64,000 bases of DNA. It comes from Paracoccus sp. JM45. Its GTDB lineage: Bacteria; Pseudomonadota; Alphaproteobacteria; Rhodobacterales; Rhodobacteraceae. The DNA is taken from positions 310,001-374,000 of the forward strand of contig NZ_QQVY01000003.1 of NCBI RefSeq assembly GCF_003590715.1, given 5' to 3'. The notes below the pieces were generated by a model. It had not been told where the DNA came from. It saw nothing but the letters and a program-made list of their open reading frames with translations, and made no database searches. The position numbers were made by a program, and so were the translations under genes. Positions 10,307 to 19,307 of this stretch are shown piece by piece; positions within the stretch are counted from its first letter, which is position 1; each line of letters begins with the position of its first letter.

Positions 10307-10756
10307 ATGGGGTCCTCGGTCGTCAAACGGGTCAGCCGCAAGGGGCGTCGTCGTAACCAGCCGATGTCCGAAATCAACGTGACGCCCTTTGTGGACGTGA
10401 TGCTGGTACTGCTGGTCATCTTTATGGTCGCCGCCCCCCTGATGACCGCAGGTGTGCCGCTGAACCTGCCGCAAACCGCTGCCAGTGCTGTGCCCACGGA
10501 ACAGCAAGAGCCGCTGGTGATTTCGATCCCTGCTGAAGGGTCGATGCTGGTCATGGACCAGCCGGTGGACGACACGCAGGTGGTGTCCGCGCTGCGTGCG
10601 GCCTTGGGTGAACGCGAATCCGGTCGGGTCTATTTGCGGGCGGATGGCACGATTGCCTATTCGCGCGTGGTCCAGATCATGGGCGCGCTGAATGCGGCTG
10701 GCATCACCGACATCGTTCTGGTGACCGAGGCCGGTGGCCCACGGATGGATGGCTAA
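10307..10756 (+). CDS. tolR: Tol-Pal system stator protein TolR
   Basis: An ExbD/TolR-family protein of 149 residues. It has a short basic cytoplasmic N-terminus, one membrane helix (MSEINVTPFVDVMLVLLVIF) with the conserved aspartate D27 essential for proton use in this family, and a periplasmic domain ending in the typical ALNAAGITDIVLVTE segment. It directly follows tolQ and abuts tolA, so the three inner-membrane components are made from one message. Confidence 0.95.
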   Translation: MGSSVVKRVSRKGRRRNQPMSEINVTPFVDVMLVLLVIFMVAAPLMTAGVPLNLPQTAASAVPTEQQEPLVISIPAEGSMLVMDQPVDDTQVVSALRAALGERESGRVYLRADGTIAYSRVVQIMGALNAAGITDIVLVTEAGGPRMDG

Positions 10757-10759
10757 GTG

Positions 10760-12706
10760 ATGGATGACCGCGAAAGCCGCACGGGATATTGGGTTTCGGG
10801 GGTCGCGCATACCGCGCTGATCCTATGGGCCATCGTGGGTGGGGCATTGTTCCGCCCCCAGCCAAGCCCGCCGGTGCGGTCAACACAGGTGTCGACCATC
10901 AGCGGTGCCGACTTTGAAAAACTGGCAGCTGCGGCGCGCGGGAATGGTCCCGTGGGCTCTGAAGCATCGGCCATTGCGGATCAATCCGACCAGCAAGTGG
11001 ATGCCAATGGCACCGCGCGCCCCGTTGATGCACAACCCCCGCGTCCGGCGGGTGCTACGCAACTGGCGCAGCCTGATCAGGCCGAAACCGTGCCCGACCT
11101 CAGTGATTTTGAAGCCGCCGAGCCTGTCGAGGTTGCGACCGATCTGCCGACGACCGACACCCAAGACCGCCCCGAGGCCGAGGCGCGCATTCCTGCCGCA
11201 CCTGCCGCACCCGCACCTTCGGCCCAGCCGTCACGGCCTGTTGCTGCAGCACCCGACGCCGCTGCCGCGCCGACAGAGGAACCGCGTTCGGCACTGGCGC
11301 TGGACACATCACCCCGTCCGCAGGATCGTCCCGCAGGCTTGGAACAGAATTACAACCGCCGTCAGGCTGCTGCCGCAGAGGCGACCCGCGCTGCCGCCGC
11401 ACAGGCCGCTGAAAACCGCGCAGCTGAAGAACGTGCCGCAGCCACCCGTGCCGCAAATGCTGCGGCGGCTGAAGAAGCCGCCCGCAATGCGGCCCGTGAA
11501 CAGGCAACTGCCGATGCTGCAGAAGCAGCTGCCCGCGCCGAGGCAGAGGCCGCCGAACAGCGTCGTGCCGCCGAGGCGGCTGACCGTGCGGTACAAGAAC
11601 GCCAAGCTGCCGAGGCTGCGGAACGCGCCGCCGAGGAACTTCGCGCAGCACAAGCTGCCGAACAACAGGCCGAGGATCGGCGCGCGGCCGAAGCCGCCGA
11701 ACGGGCCGCAGAAGAACAACGCGCGGCCGAAGCCGCCGATCGCGCGGCCGAGGAACGCCGCGCGGCGGAGGCTGCGGAACGTGCGGCGCAAGAACGTCAG
11801 GCAGCAGAAGCAGCCGAACGCGAAGCGGAAGAACGTCGTGCCGCCGAAGCCGCCGAGCAAGAGGCCGAGGAGCGCCGCGCTGCGGAAGCTGCAGAGCGTG
11901 CCGCCGAGGAACGTCAGGCCGCCGAGGCTGCGGAACGGGCCGCCGAAGAACGTCGCGCTGCCGAGGCCGCTGAACGCGCTGCGGAAGAACGCCGGACCGC
12001 CGAACGTGAAGCCGAAGAACGTCGTGCCGCCGCCGAGGCCGAAGCCGCCGAAAGAGCCGAAGCCGATCGTCAGGCGCTGGAGGATGCTTTGCGTCAGGCT
12101 CAGGAAGGGCAGGGCGGTGGTTCCGGACAGGAAGCCGCCTCGACCGGAGATGCCTTTGGCGGGGACCGTCAAAGCATCGAAGGGGGCAGCGGTGCCTCGG
12201 CGGGACTTGATCCATTGGCCGCCGCCCTTGCGGGGGCCATGGCGGGAAACGGTGAAGGCGCGGGGGCGGGAGAAAACAATTTCTCGGGTCCGCCACGCGA
12301 TCTGATGCAACTGGTGCCCAGCCACGACAGCAGCCGATCCCCCCGCGATTCCGGTCAGAACGGCGCCGAGGCGATGCCGATGGGCCAGCCGATGTCCTTT
12401 TCGGAACGCGAAGGCCTGCGCTTTGCCATCCAGAATTGCTGGAACGTCGGCGCGCTGTCGGTCGAGGCATCGCGGATGACAGTTTCGGTCGGGTTCAGCT
12501 TGACGCCGCAGGGTGTGCCGGAACAGAACAGCTTTCGCATCGTCGATTTCGATGGTGGCTCTGACGCGGGGGCGCAACAAGCCTATGACGTGGCACGCCG
12601 TGCCATTCTGATGTGCGGCGGTTCCGGTTTTGATTTGCCTGCGTCCAAATATGGCCGCTGGCGCGATGTCGTGGTGAAATTCCGCCCCGATGGTATTGAA
12701 TTCTGA
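10760..12706 (+). CDS. tolA: Cell envelope integrity protein TolA with an expanded coiled-coil repeat
   Basis: TolA spans the periplasm to connect TolQR with TolB-Pal. The 648-residue protein is far longer than E. coli TolA (421). It has an N-terminal membrane helix (residues about 9-30), a Pro/Ala-rich stretch (about 85-200), a long charged Ala/Glu/Arg helix (about 205-445), a Gly-rich linker, and a C-terminal domain (about 540-648) ending KYGRWRDVVVKFRPDG. The helix contains eleven consecutive 13-residue units of the type RRAAEAAERAAEE. The reading frame can also start at a GTG (10757) abutting the tolR stop; ATG 10760 is chosen. Confidence 0.92.
   Translation: MDDRESRTGYWVSGVAHTALILWAIVGGALFRPQPSPPVRSTQVSTISGADFEKLAAAARGNGPVGSEASAIADQSDQQVDANGTARPVDAQPPRPAGATQLAQPDQAETVPDLSDFEAAEPVEVATDLPTTDTQDRPEAEARIPAAPAAPAPSAQPSRPVAAAPDAAAAPTEEPRSALALDTSPRPQDRPAGLEQNYNRRQAAAAEATRAAAAQAAENRAAEERAAATRAANAAAAEEAARNAAREQATADAAEAAARAEAEAAEQRRAAEAADRAVQERQAAEAAERAAEELRAAQAAEQQAEDRRAAEAAERAAEEQRAAEAADRAAEERRAAEAAERAAQERQAAEAAEREAEERRAAEAAEQEAEERRAAEAAERAAEERQAAEAAERAAEERRAAEAAERAAEERRTAEREAEERRAAAEAEAAERAEADRQALEDALRQAQEGQGGGSGQEAASTGDAFGGDRQSIEGGSGASAGLDPLAAALAGAMAGNGEGAGAGENNFSGPPRDLMQLVPSHDSSRSPRDSGQNGAEAMPMGQPMSFSEREGLRFAIQNCWNVGALSVEASRMTVSVGFSLTPQGVPEQNSFRIVDFDGGSDAGAQQAYDVARRAILMCGGSGFDLPASKYGRWRDVVVKFRPDGIEF
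11561..11989 (+). repeat. Eleven tandem 39-bp units inside tolA
   Basis: From 11561 the tolA frame contains eleven units of exactly 13 codons (consensus R-R/Q-A-A-E-A-A-E-R-A-A-E-E), followed from 11990 by a shortened twelfth (RRTAEREAEE). Synonymous codons vary between units, so the array is not a fresh slippage product, yet unit length never drifts. The units would form a charged alanine-rich helix, and changes in copy number would change the reach of TolA across the periplasm. Confidence 0.9.
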
Positions 12707-12714
12707 GGGGAAAG

Positions 12715-12730
12715 AGACCGGTCACGGTCT
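12715..12730 (+). terminator. Weak hairpin between tolA and tolB
   Basis: AGACCG and CGGTCT (12715-12720, 12725-12730) flank a GTCA loop and are followed by TTCGTTTCC. The stem is only 6 bp, so it may attenuate rather than stop transcription into tolB. No other feature is visible in the 59-bp gap. Confidence 0.3.
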
Positions 12731-12765
12731 TTCGTTTCCGCTCTGCCCAAGGTAATGAGGACGCC

Positions 12766-14091
12766 ATGTTCCGCAAACTTATCCTTGCTCCGGCCTTGCT
12801 GATGGCCCTGTCGGTTTCGACGGGGGTATTTGGCACCGCGGCCCACGCGCAAGACACGCCACTGCGTATCGAAATTACCGACGGCATCATCGAACCGATG
12901 ACCATCGCGATCCCGCAGTTCCACGGCACGCCCGATCTGGCCGCCAAGGTACGCAGCGTGGTGGCCGACGATCTGACCGGAACGGGATTGTTCCGCGAGG
13001 TTCCTTCCGACAGCGTCGCCAAAGCCGCCAGCTTTTCCGAGGCTGTCAGCTATGACGATTGGCGCACGATTGACACGCAGGCGCTGGTCTCGGCCGAGGT
13101 GACCCAGAACGGTGATAATATCAGCGTCCGTTTCCGGCTGTTCGACATCATCTCGGGTCAGCCGCAGGGCGACGGGATGCAATTCGATGCCCGCGCCGCC
13201 GACTGGCGCAGGGCCGCCCATAAGATCGCCGATCAGGTCTATGTGCGTCTGACCGGTGAAAAACCCTATTTCGACAGCCGCGTTGCTTTTGTTCAGGAAA
13301 CCGGCCCCAAGAATGCGCGTATCAAGCGGATCGGCGTTATGGATTATGACGGCGCGAACATCCTGTGGATGACCGACAGTTCGTCGCTGGTGCTGGCGCC
13401 CAAGTTTTCCGCCGATGGTCGCCGTCTGCTGTTTACCAGCTATGACAGCGGCTTTCCGCAGATCCAGGTCATGGATGTGGCCACCGTCACATCGCGTGCG
13501 CTGACGGTGGATCAGGGATCGATGGCCTTTGCCCCCAGTTTCAGCCCTGATGGCCGTTCGGTGGTCTATTCGCACGAAAAGGGCGGCAATACCGATATCT
13601 GGCTGATGGATGCCGGATCGGGCGCGCAAAGGTCCCTGACGACTGCGCCGTCGATCGAAACCTCGCCCAGTTTCAGCCCTGACGGACGCCGGATCGTGTT
13701 CGAAAGCGACCGGTCGGGGACGCCGCAGCTGTATATCATGCCGGTCGAGGGCGGAGAGCCGACGCGGATCAGCTTTGGCGACGGTCGCTACGGGTCGCCC
13801 GTCTGGTCGCCCAAGGGGGATATGATTGCCTTCACCAAGCAGATCGGCGACAAATTCCACATTGGTGTAATGCGGACAGATGGCTCGTCCGAGAAAATGC
13901 TGACCGAATCCTTCCTTGACGAAGGTCCGACATGGGCACCCAACGGGCGGGTGGTGATGTTCACCCGCGTCACCCCCGGGGGAAATGGCCAGCCGCGCTT
14001 GCATTCCGTGGACATCACGGGTCGGAACATGCGACCCATGAAACTTGATTTTGCTGCCTCGGACCCGTCCTGGGGCCCCCTGATGCCATGA
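12766..14091 (+). CDS. tolB: Tol-Pal system beta-propeller protein TolB
   Basis: TolB is a periplasmic protein that binds Pal and interacts with TolA. The 441-residue precursor has a Sec signal peptide (MFRKLILAPALLMALSVS..., cleavage likely after AHA at about residue 28), an N-terminal alpha/beta domain, and a C-terminal six-bladed propeller with repeated F-SPDGR segments (APSFSPDGRSVVYS, SPSFSPDGRRIVFES). Length matches the family (430). Seven nucleotides separate it from pal. Confidence 0.96.
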   Translation: MFRKLILAPALLMALSVSTGVFGTAAHAQDTPLRIEITDGIIEPMTIAIPQFHGTPDLAAKVRSVVADDLTGTGLFREVPSDSVAKAASFSEAVSYDDWRTIDTQALVSAEVTQNGDNISVRFRLFDIISGQPQGDGMQFDARAADWRRAAHKIADQVYVRLTGEKPYFDSRVAFVQETGPKNARIKRIGVMDYDGANILWMTDSSSLVLAPKFSADGRRLLFTSYDSGFPQIQVMDVATVTSRALTVDQGSMAFAPSFSPDGRSVVYSHEKGGNTDIWLMDAGSGAQRSLTTAPSIETSPSFSPDGRRIVFESDRSGTPQLYIMPVEGGEPTRISFGDGRYGSPVWSPKGDMIAFTKQIGDKFHIGVMRTDGSSEKMLTESFLDEGPTWAPNGRVVMFTRVTPGGNGQPRLHSVDITGRNMRPMKLDFAASDPSWGPLMP

Positions 14092-14098
14092 GGATGAC

Positions 14099-14638
14099 AT
14101 GATGAACGCCGCGATGAAGACCGCCCTGTCAGGGTGCCTGCTGGCCCTTGCGGCCTGTGCCCAGCCCGCGCCGCCGGTCGCGCCGCCTGTGGCGGACCCC
14201 TATGCCAGTGTGGGCGGGGGCGCGGTGTTTCAGGGGGACCTGACCGGCGGCACCTTGGGGTCGCAGGCAACCGCCGAATACTTCCAAAGCGGCGTGGGCA
14301 ATACGGTGCTGTTTCCCGCAGACCAGACGACGCTGACGCCCGATGCGCGCAATGTTCTGGCGCGGCAGGCTGAATGGCTGACCCAGCACGGCAACTTCAG
14401 CGCCATTGTTCAGGGGCATGCCGAAGAAACCGGCACCCGCGAATATAACCTTGCCCTTGGGGCGCGTCGTGCCAGTGCGGTTCAGGAATATCTGGTCGCG
14501 CAGGGTGTGGCACCGGACCGTATCCGCACACTGTCATTCGGTAAGGAACGTCCCGCCGAAACCTGTTCGGAAGAAACATGCTATGCCAAAAACCGCCGTG
14601 CGGTGACCATCGTCAACAGCAGCGGGGCAGGGGCATGA
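14099..14638 (+). CDS. pal: Peptidoglycan-associated lipoprotein Pal
   Basis: An OmpA-like outer-membrane lipoprotein of 179 residues that links the outer membrane to peptidoglycan. The lipobox LALAAC places the lipidated cysteine at residue 20. The OmpA domain shows NTVLFPADQTTLTPDARNVL and the peptidoglycan-binding segment GTREYNLALGARRASAVQEYL. The stop codon overlaps the cpoB start (ATGA). Confidence 0.96.
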   Translation: MMNAAMKTALSGCLLALAACAQPAPPVAPPVADPYASVGGGAVFQGDLTGGTLGSQATAEYFQSGVGNTVLFPADQTTLTPDARNVLARQAEWLTQHGNFSAIVQGHAEETGTREYNLALGARRASAVQEYLVAQGVAPDRIRTLSFGKERPAETCSEETCYAKNRRAVTIVNSSGAGA

Positions 14639-15549
14639 TCCGACGGGCCGTCGCTGCGGGGCTTTTAACGCTGTCGCTTGCGGGCGGGGCGGGGGCGCAA
14701 GCTGCGCCCGACGCCGCGACGCTGGCTGATATGCGTGGACAGCTGTCGCAACTGCGCGGCCAGTTGCAATCCTTGCGGTCGGAACTGGTCGCCTCGGGGG
14801 CGTCAGGGTTTCAGGCGGCGGGCGGGGCGTCGGCCATCGACCGCATGAACGCCATGGAATCGCATCTGACGCGGCTGACCAATCAGGCCGAGCGTTTGCA
14901 GAACCGCATCAATACGATGGCCCGTGAGACCGACCGCCAGCTTTCCGATCTTGAGTTTCGCGTCTGCGAGATGGATGAGACTTGCGATCTAAGCGCGTTG
15001 ACAACCCTCAAGCCGCAGGTCGGCAGCGGGCCTGATCTTGCGCCTTCGGCCCCTGCGGTGTCTGACGACAGCGCCTCTGCTGCCACGGCTTCGGAACAGG
15101 CGGATTTCGACGCCGCTGTCGCGGTCATGGAACAGGGCGACAACGCCCGTGCGGCCGGGATGTTCGAGGATGTTGCCCAGACCCACGCAGGTGGTCCCCT
15201 GACTGCCGAGGCTTTGTTCCTGCGCGGGCAATCCTTGCAAAGCGCAGGCCAACCGCGTGACGCTGCAGCCGCCTGGCTGGAAGGTTTCGCCGCCGATCCC
15301 GACGGTCCGCGTGCGGCAGAAAGCCTGCTGGGCATTGCCACCGTGATCGAGGAACAGGGCGAGGCCACCGCCGCCTGCCTTTATCTGGCCGAGGTTCCGG
15401 CCCGTTTCCCCGGCACATCGCAGGCAACCACCGCCGAACAGCGCATCGGCCAGTTGGGATGCGGCATTGATGATCTGGGCGCGCTGGACCCGCTGCTTGA
15501 TCCCGATATCGACCCCGAGGCTGCGGCGGATCTGGCTGAATACCGGTGA
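14635..15549 (+). CDS. cpoB: Cell division coordinator CpoB (YbgF)
   Basis: A periplasmic protein of 304 residues that links Tol function with peptidoglycan synthesis in the family. It has a signal peptide ([22 protein letters not shown]), an N-terminal coiled coil (about residues 30-110, MRGQLSQLRGQLQSLRSEL), a low-complexity linker and C-terminal TPR repeats from about residue 155. It closes the tol-pal operon; tilS begins 6 bp later. Confidence 0.9.
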   Translation: MIRRAVAAGLLTLSLAGGAGAQAAPDAATLADMRGQLSQLRGQLQSLRSELVASGASGFQAAGGASAIDRMNAMESHLTRLTNQAERLQNRINTMARETDRQLSDLEFRVCEMDETCDLSALTTLKPQVGSGPDLAPSAPAVSDDSASAATASEQADFDAAVAVMEQGDNARAAGMFEDVAQTHAGGPLTAEALFLRGQSLQSAGQPRDAAAAWLEGFAADPDGPRAAESLLGIATVIEEQGEATAACLYLAEVPARFPGTSQATTAEQRIGQLGCGIDDLGALDPLLDPDIDPEAAADLAEYR

Positions 15550-15555
15550 TTTTTG

Positions 15556-16779
15556 ATGACTGACCCTGCCACGACCATTCGCACTTCGCTTGACCGTCTG
15601 GCCGGTGATCTGCCCGCAATCGGATTGGCGGTATCGGGGGGCGGTGATTCCGTGGCGATGATGCATATCGCGGCGGATTGGGCCAAAGGACGTCGCGTCA
15701 TGGTGGCCACTGTCGATCATGGTCTGCGTGACGGTAGCGCCGCCGAGGCGCAATCCGTCGCCCGCGCTGCCCGCCAGTTGGGGCTGCCGCATGTGGCATT
15801 GCTGTGGCAGCGCGATACCTCGACCGGCAATCTGATGGCGCAGGCCCGTGATGCGCGGCTGCGGCTGCTGTCGGGCTGGGCGCAGCGCAATGATCTGCCT
15901 GCGGTCTGTCTGGGTCATACTGCCGATGATGTTGCTGAAACGCTGGTCATGCGGCTGGAGCGTGGATCCGGCATCGACGGGCTGGCTGCCATGGCCGCGT
16001 GGCGTGATGCCTTTGATATGCGCTGGCTGCGTCCGATGCTGGGGGTGGGGCGCGATGCGCTGCGCGACTGGATGCGCGACGGTGGCATCGACTGGATCGA
16101 CGATCCCAGCAACGATAATGCGCAGTTCGACCGCGTTCGCATTCGCCAGACGATCCGCACCTTGGGGTTGGACGTGTCGGGGCTGGCGCGTTCCGCCGAA
16201 CATATCGCCGATGCCCGTGCCGCGCTGTCCGATTATGCGCTGCTGGTGGCGCGCGATGTGCAGTTCGACCGCGGCAGCCTGTCGTTGCCATTGGCTGATC
16301 TGCGTGATGCGCCGCCCGAAATCCGCCGTCGTATCCTTGTCGCGGGGTGTCGCTGGGTGACGGGGGCCGATTATCCGCCGCGCCGCGCCACGCTGATCCA
16401 CGCGCTTGAGGCGATGATGGCCAGCGGCAAAGTGACGCTGGACGGGGTGATGCTGTCGCCCTCCGGTGGACGGCTGCGTCTGACGCGCGAGGCTGCTGCG
16501 GCACGCCGCGCGATGCCGTGGGACGGGCAGACATGGGACCGCCGCTGGCTGGTCACCGGTGTCCCCGATGGCCGACATGTCGCGAATCTGGGCACGGATC
16601 ACCTTGTTCGCTTGAATTGGCGCGATTCGGGTATGACGCGGGACGAAGCCGCGGCAAGCCCCGCCATCTGGGAAAATGACCGTCTGATAGGGGCACCATT
16701 GTTGAAACCGGTGCCGGGAATCACTGTTTCGCCCATTCGGGGCGCGTCAGATTTCCGCAGGTTGGTGAAGGCGCATTGA
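15556..16779 (+). CDS. tilS: tRNA(Ile)-lysidine synthase
   Basis: TilS converts C34 of the CAU-anticodon isoleucine tRNA to lysidine, changing its decoding from AUG to AUA. The 407-residue protein has the N-type ATP pyrophosphatase loop SGGGDS (residues 27-32) and the conserved LGHTADDVAETLVMRLERGSG segment. The C-terminal substrate-binding domain is shorter and less conserved than in E. coli. ATG 15556 is chosen over an adjacent TTG (15553). It follows cpoB closely and could be read from the same transcript. Confidence 0.93.
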   Translation: MTDPATTIRTSLDRLAGDLPAIGLAVSGGGDSVAMMHIAADWAKGRRVMVATVDHGLRDGSAAEAQSVARAARQLGLPHVALLWQRDTSTGNLMAQARDARLRLLSGWAQRNDLPAVCLGHTADDVAETLVMRLERGSGIDGLAAMAAWRDAFDMRWLRPMLGVGRDALRDWMRDGGIDWIDDPSNDNAQFDRVRIRQTIRTLGLDVSGLARSAEHIADARAALSDYALLVARDVQFDRGSLSLPLADLRDAPPEIRRRILVAGCRWVTGADYPPRRATLIHALEAMMASGKVTLDGVMLSPSGGRLRLTREAAAARRAMPWDGQTWDRRWLVTGVPDGRHVANLGTDHLVRLNWRDSGMTRDEAAASPAIWENDRLIGAPLLKPVPGITVSPIRGASDFRRLVKAH

Positions 16780-16802
16780 ACCTTCGCCGATAATCCCTAT
16801 TT
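16776..16802 (+). promoter_or_regulatory. Sigma-32 (RpoH)-like promoter of ftsH
   Basis: TTGAAC (16776-16781), a 13-bp spacer and CCCTATTT (16795-16802) closely match the heat-shock promoter consensus (CTTGAA, 11-16 bp, CCCCATNT). It overlaps the tilS stop and lies 35 bp before the ftsH start. ftsH is a heat-shock gene in several proteobacteria, which supports the reading. Confidence 0.5.
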
Positions 16803-16836
16803 TCAATTCAAACCGCATTCCGCCGGAGGACCCCTT

Positions 16837-18726
16837 TTGGGCAACGCACGTAACTTCGCCTTCTGGGTCGTTCTGTTCCTGATGGTTCTGGCACTGTTCA
16901 ACCTGTTCAGTGACGGATCAGGTGCAATGAACGGTCGCCAGATCAGCTATTCCGACTTCATCCAGCGTGTTCAGAACGAACAGGTTTCCTCGGTCACGAT
17001 TGACGGGGAAGATGTCGCCATGACTGGCGCGGATGGTCAGGAATATACGACCGTTCGTCCGATGGGCGAAGAAATCACCGATAAGCTGATTGCGCAGGGC
17101 ATCGATGTCCGCGTGGTCAAGCAGCAAAGCTCGGGGTTGATGTCGCTGGTCGGCGTCTGGCTGCCGTTCATTTTGCTGATCGGGGTGTGGATCTTCTTTA
17201 TGAACCGCATGCAGGGCGGTGGTAAGGGCGGCGCGATGGGCTTTGGCAAATCCAAGGCCAAGCTGCTGACCGAAAAGCATGGCCGCGTCACCTTCGACGA
17301 CGTCGCGGGCATCGATGAGGCCAAGGAAGAACTGGAAGAGATCGTCGAATTCCTGCGCAACCCGCAGAAGTTCAGCCGTCTTGGCGGCAAGATCCCGAAA
17401 GGCGCGTTGCTGGTCGGCCCTCCGGGTACCGGTAAGACGCTGCTGGCGCGTGCGATTGCAGGCGAAGCTGGTGTGCCGTTCTTCACGATCTCTGGCTCGG
17501 ACTTTGTGGAAATGTTCGTGGGTGTCGGTGCAAGCCGCGTCCGTGACATGTTCGAGCAGGCCAAGAAATCCTCGCCCTGCATTCTGTTTATCGACGAAAT
17601 CGACGCAGTGGGCCGCGCCCGTGGTGTCGGCATCGGTGGTGGCAATGACGAACGTGAACAGACGCTGAACCAGCTGCTGGTCGAAATGGACGGTTTTGAG
17701 GCCAATGAAGGCATCATCATCATCGCCGCGACCAACCGCAAAGACGTTCTGGACCCCGCATTGCTGCGTCCGGGCCGTTTTGACCGTCAGATCCACGTGC
17801 CTAATCCCGATATCAAAGGTCGCGAGAAAATTCTGTCGGTTCACGCACGCAAGGTGCCTGTCGGTCCTGATGTCGATTTGCGCCTGATTGCACGCGGTAC
17901 GCCCGGTTTTTCGGGTGCTGACCTGATGAACCTTGTGAACGAAGCCGCGCTGACCGCCGCCCGTATCGGCCGTCGTTTCGTCAGCATGGCTGATTTCGAA
18001 AGTGCAAAAGACAAGGTGATGCTGGGTGTCGAACGCCGCAGCATGGTTCTGACGCCAGAACAAAAAGAAAAAACTGCCTATCACGAGGCTGGCCACGCCA
18101 TTGTCGGTCTGTCGCTGCCCAAATGTGATCCGGTCTATAAGGCCACGATCATTCCGCGTGGTGGTGCATTGGGTATGGTCGTCAGTCTGCCAGAAGATGA
18201 TCGCCTGAACTTCCACAAGGATGAGGCCAAGCAAAAGATTATCATGACGATGGCCGGTAAGGCCGCTGAAATCATCAAATATGGTGAAGAAGGCGTATCG
18301 AACGGTCCGGCGGGTGACATCCAGCAGGCAAGCCAGTTGGCACGTGCCATGGTGATGCGTTGGGGCATGTCCGATAAGGTCGGCGCGGTCGATTATGCCG
18401 AAGCGCATGAAGGCTATTCCGGCAGTACCGGCGGCTTCTCAGTTTCGGCTTCGACGAAGGAACTGATCGAGCAAGAGGTCCGCGAGCTGATCGAGAATGG
18501 TTATCAGGAAGCCTATCGTATCCTGACGGAAAAATCGGTCGAATTCGAACGTCTGGCCAAAGGTTTGCTGGAATATGAAACCCTGACGGGTGAGGAAATC
18601 GGGAAGATTGTCCGCGGTGATTCACTGGACAACAATGACGATGACACGCCTGCCAGCAAGATCCCTGCGGTTACGGCGGTTCCGAAACCCGGCCCGACGC
18701 CAGGCAGCGATCCAGCGCCGGCATAA
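16837..18726 (+). CDS. ftsH: ATP-dependent membrane zinc metalloprotease FtsH
   Basis: FtsH degrades misfolded and short-lived membrane and cytosolic proteins. The 629-residue protein has two membrane helices (about residues 5-22 and 103-122) around a periplasmic domain, an AAA module with Walker A GPPGTGKT (194-201), Walker B in CILFIDEID, second region of homology [21 protein letters not shown], and the zinc site HEAGH (H416, E417, H420). The start is a TTG preceded at the right distance by GGAGGA (16825-16830), so the rare start codon is well supported. A strong terminator follows. Confidence 0.97.
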   Translation: MGNARNFAFWVVLFLMVLALFNLFSDGSGAMNGRQISYSDFIQRVQNEQVSSVTIDGEDVAMTGADGQEYTTVRPMGEEITDKLIAQGIDVRVVKQQSSGLMSLVGVWLPFILLIGVWIFFMNRMQGGGKGGAMGFGKSKAKLLTEKHGRVTFDDVAGIDEAKEELEEIVEFLRNPQKFSRLGGKIPKGALLVGPPGTGKTLLARAIAGEAGVPFFTISGSDFVEMFVGVGASRVRDMFEQAKKSSPCILFIDEIDAVGRARGVGIGGGNDEREQTLNQLLVEMDGFEANEGIIIIAATNRKDVLDPALLRPGRFDRQIHVPNPDIKGREKILSVHARKVPVGPDVDLRLIARGTPGFSGADLMNLVNEAALTAARIGRRFVSMADFESAKDKVMLGVERRSMVLTPEQKEKTAYHEAGHAIVGLSLPKCDPVYKATIIPRGGALGMVVSLPEDDRLNFHKDEAKQKIIMTMAGKAAEIIKYGEEGVSNGPAGDIQQASQLARAMVMRWGMSDKVGAVDYAEAHEGYSGSTGGFSVSASTKELIEQEVRELIENGYQEAYRILTEKSVEFERLAKGLLEYETLTGEEIGKIVRGDSLDNNDDDTPASKIPAVTAVPKPGPTPGSDPAPA

Positions 18727-18740
18727 TCACATTGATTAAA

Positions 18741-18777
18741 AAAGCCCCCGATCCGGTCCGGATCGGGGGCTTTTTTT
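18741..18777. terminator. Bidirectional Rho-independent terminator between ftsH and ohr
   Basis: AAAGCCCCCGATCCGG (18741-18756) is mirrored by CCGGATCGGGGGCTTT (18758-18773), flanked by A and T runs on both sides. It can therefore terminate ftsH on the plus strand and ohr on the minus strand. Confidence 0.93.
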
Positions 18778-18779
18778 AT

Positions 18780-19208
18780 TCAGGCCAAGGCAGGCGTAAT
18801 GGCCAATGTGCCTTTGGTGGCATGCGAATAGGGGCAGACGTGATGCGCCGCCTCGATCAGGGCTTGGGCTTCGTCGCGGTCCATTCCGGGCAGGTCGACA
18901 ATGATCTGGACATCAAGACCGAAACCTTCATCGTCGCGCGGGCCAATGCCCACGGCAACCTTAATCGAGGTATCTGCAGGCACGGTGATTTTCTGCGCCG
19001 CTGCTTGATGACGCAATGCACCCATAAAGCAGGCGGAATATCCCAAGGCGAACAGCTGTTCGGGGTTCAGGCCGTCGCCACCGGGTCCGCCCAGTTCCTT
19101 GGGGACCGTCAGGTCGAATTGCGCCGATCCATCGTCCAGCGCGGTGCGTCCATCACGACCGCCACCGGTCGCCGTCGCTGAAGTGCGATACAAGACATTC
19201 GTGACCAT
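18780..19208 (-). CDS. ohr: Organic hydroperoxide resistance protein Ohr
   Basis: Ohr is an OsmC-family thiol peroxidase that reduces organic and lipid hydroperoxides. The 142-residue protein has the two reactive cysteines in GYSACFMGAL (C60) and HHVCPYSHATKG (C125) and the conserved arginine near residue 18. The ATG at 19208 is preceded by GGAAA at good spacing; the frame remains open upstream but without family similarity. It is divergent from the OhrR-like regulator gene, the standard arrangement of this redox switch. Confidence 0.95.
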   Translation of the reverse strand: MVTNVLYRTSATATGGGRDGRTALDDGSAQFDLTVPKELGGPGGDGLNPEQLFALGYSACFMGALRHQAAAQKITVPADTSIKVAVGIGPRDDEGFGLDVQIIVDLPGMDRDEAQALIEAAHHVCPYSHATKGTLAITPALA

Positions 19209-19220
19209 CTGATTTCCTTT

Positions 19221-19239
19221 CGCGATAATGGTTATCGCG
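19221..19239. promoter_or_regulatory. Palindromic operator, probably for OhrR
   Basis: CGCGATAA (19221-19228) and TTATCGCG (19232-19239) are perfect inverted 8-mers around TGG. The site lies between the ohr start codon and its candidate -10, so a bound regulator would block ohr transcription. The assignment to OhrR is inferred from the adjacent gene. Confidence 0.65.
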
Positions 19240-19240
19240 C

Positions 19241-19268
19241 TATATAATAGGATGAATTTTAAAAGCAA
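19241..19268 (-). promoter_or_regulatory. Candidate ohr promoter
   Basis: Read on the minus strand, TTGCTT (19268-19263) and TATATA (19246-19241) are separated by 16 bp, with the palindromic operator immediately downstream. On the plus strand the same AT-rich block contains TATAAT (19243-19248) and may serve ohrR. Confidence 0.45.
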
Positions 19269-19307
19269 GCCTTGCGATCCAATCGCGCGCCACATAAATA
19301 TGTCTGT

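Noticed and set aside
12583..14100. 505-codon minus-strand frame opposite tolB
   Set aside because: Antisense shadow of tolB with no ribosome binding site or family similarity.
16918..18408. 496-codon minus-strand frame opposite ftsH
   Set aside because: Antisense shadow; no domain, and ftsH is certain.
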